Below are positions 6,898 through 13,477 of a stretch of 20,261 bases of DNA, one piece after another. The DNA is taken from the IMG/VR virus record IMGVR_UViG_3300025869_002573, positions 1 through 20,261 of that record; one strand, 5' to 3'. The notes under the pieces were generated by a model. That model saw nothing but the letters and a program-made list of their open reading frames with translations. It had not been told where the DNA came from and ran no database searches. A program made the position numbers and the translations under genes. Source of the DNA: a virus. Position 1 is the first letter of the stretch; each line of letters starts with the position of its first letter.

Positions 6898-7592
6898 AGT
6901 TTAGTTAAATCCACACCATACTCTTTTAAATGTTCCAAGCTACCTAACTCACAAGCTAGAGAATACCCATTGAAACCTCCGGTAGAGGTTCCTATAAAAA
7001 ATTCTTGCACTTCCTGTTTGATCTCTTGAAATACATAAATTGCATAGCACTTAGAGAAGTATTTCTTCTCGTAGTTAGTATCGTTATATCCTTCTTTTTC
7101 TGCTTGATAATCCACACTTATTTCATCTTTTATGATTGCGGGTGCTTGATATTTAGCAGACCATACTCTTTGTCCTGTATAGAAAGTTTCAGCAACGCAT
7201 TCATCCGGGAGGTAGCAATAAGTAGACTTATCTACTTGAGGTACTCCAGCTTTTGTAATTATAGATTTTACAAAACCAGTAGACCTATATAAACTTTTTG
7301 CTATAGTTGATATGTTGTCTCCCTGTAGATACTCCGTTATTACTTGTTGTATCTCACCACGCGTTGCTGCCTTTCCCTTGTTCTGAGCTTTCCTTCTAGA
7401 AACAAATTCTAGTGTGTCTTTAAAGTCATCAATAATCTTACTAAGTCTAGTAGTATTATATGCGATATTTAAAATAGAACATGCTTCTTTTTTTGATATA
7501 GGTTTAATTTCATCTTCGAGAAGCGATATAACATGCCTTATATTAGACGACGAAAGTTTTTCATAATCTCTTCTCTTAATTCCTCTTACCAT
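6894..7592 (-). CDS. Conserved phage protein with HTH segment, 232 aa
   Basis: A 232-aa protein with AAGGAG 6 nt before its ATG. The N-terminal part is basic (MVRGIKRRDYEKL). Residues about 75-117 read as a helix-turn-helix (ATRGEIQQVITEYLQGDNIS, then TIAKSLYRSTGFVKSIITKA), like the resolvase or homing-endonuclease type. The C-terminal part (CYAIYVFQEIKQEVQEF, TGGFNGYSLACELGSLEHL) looks like a small globular domain that I associate with unnamed conserved proteins of marine phages. DNA binding is likely; a catalytic role is not visible. Confidence 0.75.
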   Translation of the reverse strand: MVRGIKRRDYEKLSSSNIRHVISLLEDEIKPISKKEACSILNIAYNTTRLSKIIDDFKDTLEFVSRRKAQNKGKAATRGEIQQVITEYLQGDNISTIAKSLYRSTGFVKSIITKAGVPQVDKSTYCYLPDECVAETFYTGQRVWSAKYQAPAIIKDEISVDYQAEKEGYNDTNYEKKYFSKCYAIYVFQEIKQEVQEFFIGTSTGGFNGYSLACELGSLEHLKEYGVDLTKL

Positions 7593-7593
7593 A

Positions 7594-7785
7594 TTAGCTC
7601 CTTGTTACCCAATTTTCTGCAATATCTTCAGCATAATTCATGCCTTTATTATGGCACTGTACTTCTGCTGATAGCTCATCATTTTGAAATAAAGATACAT
7701 AATAGTCCGGTTTTAAAATAGATTTATATACTACTGCCCGTCTATCCTGCTCCCAGAATTGTGATATAATAATTAAATTACTCAC
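7594..7785 (-). CDS. Small hypothetical protein, 63 aa
   Basis: A 63-aa protein starting with GTG inside the last codons of thyX (8-nt overlap), with a GAAG-type site upstream. It has a basic, beta-rich first half (AVVYKSILKPDYYVSLF) and an acidic second half. Its stop lies 1 nt before the next ATG. The tight packing supports a real gene; no function can be assigned. Confidence 0.65.
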   Translation of the reverse strand: MSNLIIISQFWEQDRRAVVYKSILKPDYYVSLFQNDELSAEVQCHNKGMNYAEDIAENWVTRS

Positions 7786-8458
7786 TTACTTCTTCCATAG
7801 CTTTTACAACGTCAGCAAAATGTACACCAAGAATATCCCAGCACTGATCTGCTACTTCCATGTGTTCTTTTTGTGTGCCATGACCCCGCCTCAGCTCGCA
7901 AAAATGAACCCAACTTCTTAGAGTTCCTGCCATATATAGGGTAGTTTGAGTGAGTCCCTCTGGCAATAAAGCTCTGGCTTGTTCTTTTGCAATACCGCTA
8001 TTTAATGCCATTTCATAATGATCTTTTGCTACTCTTGCAACTTCTGCCTGCATTTCACTAAAAATTTCTTGAGCTTTTTTCTGTTTTACAGGATCTTCGT
8101 CTTGCATACTTAGCTGACGATTTGTAGGGTGCTGTTTTCTTGCTTCTCTAGTTACACTAAATTTCTCACTAACAGCATAACGCTGTGAGAACTCTTGAAA
8201 AGAGAAAGATCTATGGCGAATTATTTGTCGAGAAATGTCTCGGGTTGTCTTAATTTCCATAGTTACTGATACCATCTCAAACGGGGACCAGTGACCTTCC
8301 TTAATCAAATAACGTAAAAGCTTAGAAGAAGTTTTTGTGTTATTTTGATTTTCAGGGTTGCTTACACGAGCTGCATAAGCTATAAGATCGTTTGCTGTAT
8401 GACACCCTGTAATTGCGCTCGGCATAGTCATGCCTACTAACTTAACTTCGGTTGTCAT
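7778..8458 (-). CDS. thyX: Flavin-dependent thymidylate synthase ThyX
   Basis: A 226-aa ThyX, which makes dTMP from dUMP using methylenetetrahydrofolate, FAD and NADPH, supplying thymidine for phage DNA synthesis. The family signature RHRxxSxxExSxRY is intact as RHRSFSFQEFSQRY (about 81-94). Downstream, ALLPEGLTQTTLYMAGTLRS and the H-F-x-x-LR stretch match the substrate and flavin-binding C-terminal half. The start used is the ATG at 8456-8458 because GAGGAG lies 5 nt before it and the upstream stop overlaps as TAATG. A GTG two codons earlier would sit on top of that site. The length is normal for the family. It is an orphan nucleotide gene in a unit of small unknowns. Confidence 0.95.
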   Translation of the reverse strand: MTTEVKLVGMTMPSAITGCHTANDLIAYAARVSNPENQNNTKTSSKLLRYLIKEGHWSPFEMVSVTMEIKTTRDISRQIIRHRSFSFQEFSQRYAVSEKFSVTREARKQHPTNRQLSMQDEDPVKQKKAQEIFSEMQAEVARVAKDHYEMALNSGIAKEQARALLPEGLTQTTLYMAGTLRSWVHFCELRRGHGTQKEHMEVADQCWDILGVHFADVVKAMEEVSE

Positions 8459-8727
8459 TAGCACTCCTCGTCTTCAGGCTTCCATAGCCAACTAACGGCC
8501 TCTAGAGCATCTTCAAGTTGAGTAAAAACTCTTTTGTGATGCTTCCAATTGTTATCTTTATCATCATACTCAATATATACTCCATTGTCACAGAATACGA
8601 TGTTTACACTATCTGTACGTCCTTCAACTGCTTTCATCTTTGATTCCTTTTTATCTTGTAAAAGCGATAAAGTTTTATTATATCGCTTGTTTAAATCTGC
8701 TAATGCTTCTTGTTTGTTTTTTGCCAT
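8458..8727 (-). CDS. Small hypothetical protein, 89 aa
   Basis: An 89-aa protein with a basic coiled-coil-like N-terminus (about 5-35, LADLNKRYNKTLSLLQDKKE) and a beta-rich C-terminal part ending WLWKPEDEEC. The stop overlaps the thyX ATG (TAATG) and the start is 6 nt after the zinc-ribbon gene, so it is part of the same operon. The ribosome binding site is weak. No family is recognised. Confidence 0.7.
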   Translation of the reverse strand: MAKNKQEALADLNKRYNKTLSLLQDKKESKMKAVEGRTDSVNIVFCDNGVYIEYDDKDNNWKHHKRVFTQLEDALEAVSWLWKPEDEEC

Positions 8728-8733
8728 ACTAAC

Positions 8734-8874
8734 TCATTCTTCATCTCCGTCGCAATAGTAAGGCCCAGAATCTGGTGGACTATACCACCAGTCCTCTTCA
8801 CTAACATTTATACAATGGAAAGGTAGTGTGTACCCATCTCCACTCATATCCTCCCCACAGTTTCTACAATACAT
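8734..8874 (-). CDS. Small zinc-ribbon protein, 46 aa
   Basis: A 46-aa protein starting MYCRNCGEDM and ending GPYYCDGDEE. C3, C6, C21 and C41 could hold one zinc ion, and H20 is a further possible ligand. Tiny CRxCGEDM-type zinc ribbons of this kind are common in phages and have no defined role; they may bind nucleic acid or another phage protein. It starts at an ATG inside the last codons of the upstream membrane gene (11-nt overlap). The composition and tight packing argue for a real gene despite its size. Confidence 0.75.
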   Translation of the reverse strand: MYCRNCGEDMSGDGYTLPFHCINVSEEDWWYSPPDSGPYYCDGDEE

Positions 8875-9247
8875 ACTGGGTTAATATATTCATTAATACA
8901 GCGGTACCACTTATGGCACTGCCTATCATAATTGCTTTATCATTCCAAACACTGCCTACAAAGACCCAGCTACACGCTGCTACAAGGTATGCGAACTCTC
9001 CTTCAATTCCAAAGCCTGCACTCATAAGAAATACACCAGCTACTCCTGTTATAGTTGCCACCCACTTTACATAGCTATCAACAGTACCTGTAGGTGTGAC
9101 TGGTGTCATGTCGTCTACTTGAGCTTGTAGTTCTTCCATCTCATGCTTGAGACGTTTCTTTTCAGCATTCAGCTCCATTGCAAGACGTCCAGCCTTAGAC
9201 ATAGTGCTATCTTGAAATTTTTCTTTAATACCTTCCAGATTAGCCAT
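8864..9247 (-). CDS. Small membrane protein with three TM helices, possible holin
   Basis: A 127-aa protein. Residues 1-50 are a charged coiled coil (SKAGRLAMELNAEKKRLKHE). Three membrane helices follow: about 60-80 (YVKWVATITGVAGVFLMSAG), 84-103 (FAYLVAACSWVFVGSV) and 105-126 (KAIMIGSAISGTAVLMNILT). Size and topology suit a holin, and the cytoplasmic lysozyme at 11891-12337 needs one. It is in a different unit from the lysis genes, so the call is tentative. The start used is the ATG at 9245-9247, which overlaps the upstream stop; an ATG three codons earlier (9256) is equally possible. Confidence 0.6.
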   Translation of the reverse strand: MANLEGIKEKFQDSTMSKAGRLAMELNAEKKRLKHEMEELQAQVDDMTPVTPTGTVDSYVKWVATITGVAGVFLMSAGFGIEGEFAYLVAACSWVFVGSVWNDKAIMIGSAISGTAVLMNILTQYVL

Positions 9248-9446
9248 CGTATCCATCGTATGCACCTTCCATATAAGTTCCTGGCACACTGTAAAATGCT
9301 CTTACAACATGAAGTGATCTTATCAAAGAATCGTCTTCCCAATGTTTAGGGGCTTTTTGATCTAATGCGTTCTCTAAAGCATTATCAAGTTCTTCGAGCA
9401 TGAACTTATCTATAGCTTCGTTAGTGAGACATTCACGTATTGTCAT
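9240..9446 (-). CDS. Small hypothetical protein, 68 aa
   Basis: A 68-aa acidic helical protein (EAIDKFMLEELDNALENALD) with a glycine/tyrosine tail (YMEGAYDGYDG). It overlaps the genes on both sides by 14 and 8 nt, with an AAGGTG site before its ATG. No family or motif is recognised. It is probably translated together with its neighbours. Confidence 0.6.
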   Translation of the reverse strand: MTIRECLTNEAIDKFMLEELDNALENALDQKAPKHWEDDSLIRSLHVVRAFYSVPGTYMEGAYDGYDG

Positions 9447-9720
9447 TTTTAAGCACCTTTTCTCGTCTATTTATTAATATTTCTTCTAGTATATCTACTA
9501 ATTTTTTATCTTCGGTCTCAGCTTTGTATACCAAGCACATAACACAATCTTCTACACTCATATGATGAGTGTATAGAGTACTTAGCATCCTAGAGTTCCA
9601 TATATCACTTAGGTTTGTCTCCGTATTGACACGGCTTCTTTCTAAGTTACAAAGCCTAGTAAACACAACATCTGCCGTTCCTCTAGCTTCTCCTGCCCAG
9701 TCAATTACATTCTTTTTCAT
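9433..9720 (-). CDS. Small hypothetical protein, 95 aa
   Basis: A 95-aa helical protein that starts in an ATGA overlap with the end of the 195-aa gene, so it is translationally coupled to it. It has a central DIWNSRMLSTLYTHHMSVED stretch and a basic C-terminal helix (EEILINRREKVLKN). Three cysteines are scattered without a metal-site pattern. No function is recognised. Confidence 0.65.
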   Translation of the reverse strand: MKKNVIDWAGEARGTADVVFTRLCNLERSRVNTETNLSDIWNSRMLSTLYTHHMSVEDCVMCLVYKAETEDKKLVDILEEILINRREKVLKNDNT

Positions 9721-10304
9721 TTCTGTCCTGATATTCTATTATCATAATCTGCTATCTCTTCGCTCCACCAGTAAGGTTTACCGCGAACTTTCCAGTTAGC
9801 ACCTTTACCAATAGCTGCTTTATCTTTCATATAAAACATACGATAAGACTCTACTGCATTATTGCTTTTTAGTTCTTCTGGCATAGCTTGCGCAAAGGGA
9901 GTAAGCCCTGTGCTAGGTAAGTGATCCATGTCTGGCAGTTTACTGATAACTTCTGAAAAAGATTTGTGATTTGCTCCACCTCTGTATATATGTTCTTGGT
10001 TGAGAGCGTGTGAATAGCAGAATAGCCATTCATAGTTTTGTTGTGACTCACGAGCCCAGATAGTACAAGGGTGGTTGTACATAGTAGGCAGATAGGGAAA
10101 GTCCCTGTCTGTATTTTTCTTGGCTTCTTTAAGTATACCCCACTCTTCCGAAGTTAGTTTTCTAGGTACATAACCTAGATACTTATCCACCCAATGATTT
10201 GTACATAGCATTTGTGCAGCCTCTAACTGCATTTTACCTGAGTGCGCATCAATATGGTATTGAGCACACAAATCGATATTTTCATCTAGTACAAATATAT
10301 TCAT
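9717..10304 (-). CDS. Conserved phage protein of unknown function, 195 aa
   Basis: A 195-aa protein of a type found in many tailed phages, recognised by MNIFVLDENI at the start, H-S-G-K-M-Q-L-E-A-A-Q, NHPCTIWARESQQNYEWLF, GLTPFAQAMPEE, YRMFYMKDKA and PYWW. The many fixed H, D, E, W and R residues suggest an enzyme or nucleic-acid protein, but no activity is known to me. It is the first gene of the ThyX unit. Only 6 nt separate the -10 box of P5 from its ATG, so the predicted transcript begins on the A of the start codon with no ribosome binding site. Confidence 0.82.
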   Translation of the reverse strand: MNIFVLDENIDLCAQYHIDAHSGKMQLEAAQMLCTNHWVDKYLGYVPRKLTSEEWGILKEAKKNTDRDFPYLPTMYNHPCTIWARESQQNYEWLFCYSHALNQEHIYRGGANHKSFSEVISKLPDMDHLPSTGLTPFAQAMPEELKSNNAVESYRMFYMKDKAAIGKGANWKVRGKPYWWSEEIADYDNRISGQK

Positions 10305-10310
10305 GGGAGT

Positions 10311-10339
10311 ATTATACTTAAAAAAGAGATATTTGTCAA
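10311..10339 (-). promoter_or_regulatory. Phage promoter P5, predicted leaderless start
   Basis: Minus strand: TTGACA at 10334-10339, 17-nt spacer, TATAAT at 10311-10316, with AAATAGTTC against the -35 box. Six bases (ACTCCC) separate the -10 box from the ATG at 10302-10304, so initiation at the usual distance falls on the ATG itself. Confidence 0.88.
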
Positions 10340-10350
10340 GAACTATTTAC

Positions 10351-10599
10351 TCATTCATACCCTGGAGTACTCATTTTTGTGAGTCTTTTTTGCACGTAAT
10401 CTTCTGTTTTGCTAGGATCCAGATCATATGCTTTTCCAATAATCGTTATCATAGCCTTTACATCTGCCATTTCTTCCTGCAAGTTTTGTAGATATTTGGG
10501 ATCATCTACTCCGTGTCTCATTACTTTTGAACAGGCGCGAATCAATTCCCCACACTCTTCCATTGTGATTACTAATTTATTTAGCTTACTCAAGTCCAT
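10351..10599 (-). CDS. MazG-like nucleotide pyrophosphohydrolase, 82 aa
   Basis: An 82-aa all-alpha NTP pyrophosphohydrolase. The metal-binding pattern is EECGE (E14, E15, E18) followed by EEMAD (E43, D46). Proteins of this family split nucleoside triphosphates to monophosphates and PPi. In phages they may recycle nucleotides, remove damaged ones or change alarmone levels. It is shorter than full MazG and close to single-domain MazG-like proteins. The start used is the ATG at 10597-10599, with AAGGA 6 nt upstream and a TGATG overlap with the preceding stop. It ends the lysis unit, just before P5. Confidence 0.82.
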   Translation of the reverse strand: MDLSKLNKLVITMEECGELIRACSKVMRHGVDDPKYLQNLQEEMADVKAMITIIGKAYDLDPSKTEDYVQKRLTKMSTPGYE

Positions 10600-10730
10600 C
10601 AAAGTCCTTTATTTTTAAACCAAGATATATATTCAGGCCAAGTAAAAAACTCCTGCCTGTACCAACACCAAAATTTTCCGTTATAGGGAGATTTTAGTTC
10701 TGCACCTAAATTTAATTCTGTCTGTCTCAT
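10599..10730 (-). CDS. Very small tryptophan-rich protein, 43 aa
   Basis: A 43-aa reading frame (MRQTELNLGAELKSPYNGKF at the start, then WCWYRQEFFTWPEYISWF) whose ATG overlaps the preceding stop (ATGA) and whose stop overlaps the MazG-like start (TGATG). Five aromatic-rich blocks in so short a chain, plus coupling on both sides, argue against chance. No function is known. Confidence 0.6.
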   Translation of the reverse strand: MRQTELNLGAELKSPYNGKFWCWYRQEFFTWPEYISWFKNKGL

Positions 10731-10906
10731 ACGTCCAATACTACCTCTTCAAGTTCGTTGTCTACAATATATACAGGTAAGAATCCTTCTTCAGCTTTTC
10801 TATTTGCAACATAGAGCGCTCTGCTGTATTCGTCCGTATTATACTCGCTTTCTTCAGGCTTGTGGGATATTGTATAAAATACTACTGTATATTTCTCTAT
10901 GGGCAT
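10727..10906 (-). CDS. Small hypothetical protein, 59 aa
   Basis: A 59-aa acidic protein with a beta-strand-like start (MPIEKYTVVFYTISHKPEES) and end (GFLPVYIVDNELEEVVLDV). It starts inside the end of the 67-aa gene and ends in an ATGA overlap with the 43-aa gene. The chain of three overlapping small genes between spanin and MazG-like protein indicates one operon. The fold could be a small ferredoxin-like unit, but this is a guess. Confidence 0.62.
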   Translation of the reverse strand: MPIEKYTVVFYTISHKPEESEYNTDEYSRALYVANRKAEEGFLPVYIVDNELEEVVLDV

Positions 10907-11100
10907 CTACAGACGCTCACAATAGTATTTTTAATTATATCCTCGTACCAGCCTTTACTGTTTAATATTACTATCCTATCAGATTTAGGATTATTTAATG
11001 TTGTTGGGATTTCTCCTTTCACCTCTAAAATTTCTCCTGTTTTCCAATGTTTAAATTTAACTATATGAGTCCCACTGCCCGGTATAATCTCAGGGTTCAT
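10897..11100 (-). CDS. Small hypothetical protein, 67 aa
   Basis: A 67-aa protein (MNPEIIPGSGTHIVKFKHWK at the start) with GGAG 4 nt before the ATG at 11098-11100. A reading from 11124 has no such site. It overlaps the end of the outer spanin by 11 nt. It is predicted beta-rich (HIVKFKHWKTGEILEVKG, DRIVILNSKGWYEDI), possibly an OB- or SH3-like barrel. It has no motif of a known family. Confidence 0.62.
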   Translation of the reverse strand: MNPEIIPGSGTHIVKFKHWKTGEILEVKGEIPTTLNNPKSDRIVILNSKGWYEDIIKNTIVSVCRCP

Positions 11101-11515
11101 TACTCTCCATCCAGTCTTTAGCACTAGTACCTTCAGACTCCGTGGTTGCTTCTCTATAATAAATGATTAGCTCTTTTTGTTGTCTAACGTACCTACGAAC
11201 TTCTTGAAAGTTCTCTGCCATCTTCTCATACCCGTCGGGGGTAAGGGCAAACACTACAAACTGCCCGTCTAACATCTTCTCGATAGTTTTTACTTGCTCA
11301 TCAAGATTCTCCTCCGTAATTACGAAAAAGTTTACATCAAGTAAATCAATCTCCGCAGGTAACGGTGGCTGGTAAATCCGAAGAGGTACTTTCTCAGTTA
11401 CCGTTATTATCTGTGGTTCCGGAGGTATTGGAGCCGCCGGAAACTTCGGAAGCCACTGGCACCCCTGAAGAAGCAGGCTCGCTGTCATCAGCGTCCATAA
11501 GTTCTTTTGTATCAT
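11090..11515 (-). CDS. Outer-membrane spanin lipoprotein (Rz1-like)
   Basis: A 141-aa lipoprotein whose first 125 nt overlap the inner spanin gene in another frame, the typical Rz/Rz1 layout. The N-terminus is a signal peptide with lipobox LQGC (C19), so the mature chain is lipid-anchored in the outer membrane. A proline-rich stretch (FPAAPIPPEPQ) follows, as in Rz1, and then a longer globular or helical part than the classic Rz1 has. With the inner spanin it should fuse the two membranes in the last step of lysis. GGAG lies 7 nt before the ATG. A lipoprotein of this kind requires a Gram-negative host. Confidence 0.85.
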   Translation of the reverse strand: MIQKNLWTLMTASLLLQGCQWLPKFPAAPIPPEPQIITVTEKVPLRIYQPPLPAEIDLLDVNFFVITEENLDEQVKTIEKMLDGQFVVFALTPDGYEKMAENFQEVRRYVRQQKELIIYYREATTESEGTSAKDWMESNEP

Positions 11516-11891
11516 TCTCTAGCTCCCTAAATACTTTTGCAGTTTTTGCATTCGCGCGTTTCTCAATCATGCCAGGTTTTGCTCTCGCAAGTCTCGTGAG
11601 GTTATGATCTTTGAATATCTTCATTGCATTATCTTTGTCTCTTTGTAGCTGCATATTTTTTGCGGTGAGACTTGACATTGCGGCTTCTGATTTCTTAGCG
11701 TTATCTTCAGCAGTTTTGAGTGATGCTTGTGCAGTTTGTACTGCTAATTCCATCTGGACTTGATTCTCTTTTAAAGTACGATTGTTAGCTTCAAGCTGAA
11801 CAACAGCACTCTCCAGTTTAGCGACAGTTGCAGTATGATACGCATATCCACCTCCTGCAGCCATTAAGAAGACTAGGATAAGCCAGGGCAT
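11394..11891 (-). CDS. Inner-membrane spanin (Rz-like)
   Basis: A 165-aa protein with one N-terminal membrane helix (PWLILVFLMAAGGGYAY, residues 2-18) and a long periplasmic coiled coil (about 25-140; KLESAVVQLEANNRTLKENQ begins it), ending in a flexible serine/glycine/asparagine tail. This matches Rz-type inner spanins, which bind the outer spanin and fuse the membranes once the peptidoglycan is degraded. It starts in a TAATG overlap with the lysozyme stop, and the outer spanin gene starts inside its 3' end. Confidence 0.85.
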   Translation of the reverse strand: MPWLILVFLMAAGGGYAYHTATVAKLESAVVQLEANNRTLKENQVQMELAVQTAQASLKTAEDNAKKSEAAMSSLTAKNMQLQRDKDNAMKIFKDHNLTRLARAKPGMIEKRANAKTAKVFRELENDTKELMDADDSEPASSGVPVASEVSGGSNTSGTTDNNGN

Positions 11892-12337
11892 TACATTTGC
11901 TCTAAACGTACCATGAGCCTTTCTGCTCGGTTCGTTACTTGCTTATGCCATCGTGAGTCGCGTCCCTCAACTGCTGCTTCCTTCCAATTATTAGCAAGGA
12001 GTGCTGCATTGAATTTCTTGAACTTAGACAACCTAGGTCTGCCCATGTTAAACATCATATTAACCACGACCTGCTTGACGGTCTCGGGAAATTCATCAAA
12101 GACCCCTTTGCCGTATAACACATGACACTCACTGATTGAGGTGTCGAGGTCTTTTTCGAAGCATTCCCATACTCTCTCCTCGGAGATCTTGGTGCCGAAC
12201 GGTTCACCCCATTCAGGGTCGTCGTTGGTGACCAAGTGTCCCACACCAAAGGTGTGATACCCGAGATGGTCTGCATATATTTCATACTTGACTCCCTCGT
12301 CGACTTTTAGTGTCTCGAAAATTTCTTCTCTGTTCAT
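11891..12337 (-). CDS. Endolysin, T4-type lysozyme (GH24)
   Basis: A 148-aa muramidase that cuts the NAM-NAG glycan strand of peptidoglycan. The catalytic triad of T4 lysozyme is present with constant spacing: E14 in KVDEGVKYEIYAD, D23, and T29 in YHTFGVGHLVT (T4: E11, D20, T26). The C-terminal half keeps the FNMGRPRLSKFKKF and RAERLM blocks. There is no signal peptide or signal-anchor, so release into the periplasm needs a holin. Its ATG overlaps the SET gene stop (TAATG), and the spanin genes follow directly, completing a lysis cassette. Confidence 0.95.
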   Translation of the reverse strand: MNREEIFETLKVDEGVKYEIYADHLGYHTFGVGHLVTNDDPEWGEPFGTKISEERVWECFEKDLDTSISECHVLYGKGVFDEFPETVKQVVVNMMFNMGRPRLSKFKKFNAALLANNWKEAAVEGRDSRWHKQVTNRAERLMVRLEQM

Positions 12338-12747
12338 TATAGCTTCTCCACTTTATCTCTACCATAGCTATCCCAGTAATTCTGGGGGCCATAGTACGTA
12401 CAGACTTCTGTTCCCTGTGGTATATCTTTTGCCGCAACATAAACAAATACCAAGTCTTTAGTAGGATGATTAGTCCAGTACGCATTATTATTATCTGAAT
12501 GATTATATATGCAACCAAAACCTGCTGGAAGTACTTGATACTGCCAATCGTCAGCTCCACTGCCTGCAGGGTAATTAAATCTATAATCAGCCAGCAGGTC
12601 TAATCTTGTATCGTTTCTATCGTATACAATTATTACAGGGCATTCTTCTATTATTTCACCTTCTTTTATAGGCTCAATAGCAAAAACGCCCCAGCCTTTT
12701 GACTGTGTTTTTAAAATAACACATTTAGATGGAGGAATTAGGTCCAT
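12337..12747 (-). CDS. SET-domain protein, putative lysine methyltransferase
   Basis: A 136-aa protein matching a minimal SET domain: GWGVFAIEPIKEGEIIEECP (18-37) as the N-terminal SET strand pair, GFGCIYNHSDNNNAYW (76-91) with the NHS core, and IPQGTEVCTYYG (109-120) with the catalytic-region tyrosine. These form the SAM and lysine pockets. SET enzymes methylate protein lysines; the target of this one (host or virion protein) is unknown. It lacks the cysteine-rich post-SET region. It lies just upstream of the lysozyme and is co-transcribed with the lysis genes, with only a weak AGAG site before its ATG. Confidence 0.85.
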   Translation of the reverse strand: MDLIPPSKCVILKTQSKGWGVFAIEPIKEGEIIEECPVIIVYDRNDTRLDLLADYRFNYPAGSGADDWQYQVLPAGFGCIYNHSDNNNAYWTNHPTKDLVFVYVAAKDIPQGTEVCTYYGPQNYWDSYGRDKVEKL

Positions 12748-12771
12748 TGCTTTTTCTCTTTAATAAGTTTA

Positions 12772-12882
12772 CTACATTATAGGTGCGAACAATACAGTCA
12801 TCATTATGACTGAGCCAACAACTATTAGGGTGTCCCCATGAAACACTAGTACATTTCTTGCTTTTTTTAATGTTTTTACCAT
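12772..12882 (-). CDS. Possible 36-aa membrane peptide
   Basis: A 36-aa frame in the 157-nt gap between the methyltransferase and SET genes. It has a basic start (MVKTLKKARNVLVF) and one hydrophobic helix (TLIVVGSVIMMTVLFAPIM). The shape suits a small phage membrane peptide, even a holin accessory. The nearest AGGAG is about 18 nt before the ATG, which is too far to be convincing. The DNA also holds a palindrome at 12795-12812. Confidence 0.4.
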   Translation of the reverse strand: MVKTLKKARNVLVFHGDTLIVVGSVIMMTVLFAPIM

Positions 12883-12904
12883 TACGTGATACTTTTTTCT
12901 ACTC

Positions 12905-13477
12905 CTAACTCTTTCGAGTTCTGTCGCAGGCAACGAGTGCTTGCGGTTTCCATGCCATCCAAGTGGGATAGCGACTCCAGGTATTATTTTCCACTATACC
13001 TGTTACAAATAATTCTTTTATATCTTTATCTTCGCAAAACTTATTTACGTTGTTGTATACTAAAGGCCACTTCTTTTTATCATAGTCATCGCCCGCAAAC
13101 ATACCTCCAGGCTTAAGTTTGGGCCACCAGTCATAAAAGGTTTGACCGTTTTCTTCGCCAGTATGAGCATACCCATCAACATAAATAAAGTCAAGACTAT
13201 TATCCTCAAATAAGTCTAATGCCTCGTCAAACCGCATTTTCAACAAAGAATATTCAGAAAAAATACCTACGCAAGATAAAGCTTTCTTATACTGCGATAA
13301 ATCATGTCCTCTGTCGGAATACATATCTATTCCTATATACTTTTTAAACTTACCTGAAGCTATAGCTCTACGAGAAAACACCCCTTCTGCTACTCCTAAC
13401 TCCAATCCTAGGTTAGAATTTCCTTCAAGTTGTTTTAAAATACCTTGCCTTTGGATTTTTAATAAAGTTACTTTCAC
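12905..13477 (-). CDS. Class I SAM-dependent methyltransferase, 190 aa
   Basis: A 190-aa Rossmann methyltransferase of the Methyltransf_24 type. Motif I is LGLELGVAEGVFSR (23-36), IGIDMYS gives the acidic residue that holds the SAM ribose, and DFIYVDGYAHTGEE carries the VDG metal- or substrate-binding stretch, followed by LKPGGMFAGDDYD. Relatives methylate sugars or small molecules more often than DNA; no DPPY-type DNA-methylase motif is present. It starts with GTG in a GTGA overlap with the HNH gene stop. The substrate is unknown. Confidence 0.8.
   Translation of the reverse strand: MKVTLLKIQRQGILKQLEGNSNLGLELGVAEGVFSRRAIASGKFKKYIGIDMYSDRGHDLSQYKKALSCVGIFSEYSLLKMRFDEALDLFEDNSLDFIYVDGYAHTGEENGQTFYDWWPKLKPGGMFAGDDYDKKKWPLVYNNVNKFCEDKDIKELFVTGIVENNTWSRYPTWMAWKPQALVACDRTRKS

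Noticed and set aside
13175-13205. GTCAAG-type -35 match inside the methyltransferase gene
   Set aside because: TTGACT is present on the minus strand, but there is no TATAAT 17 nt downstream and no AAAATARTTC block.
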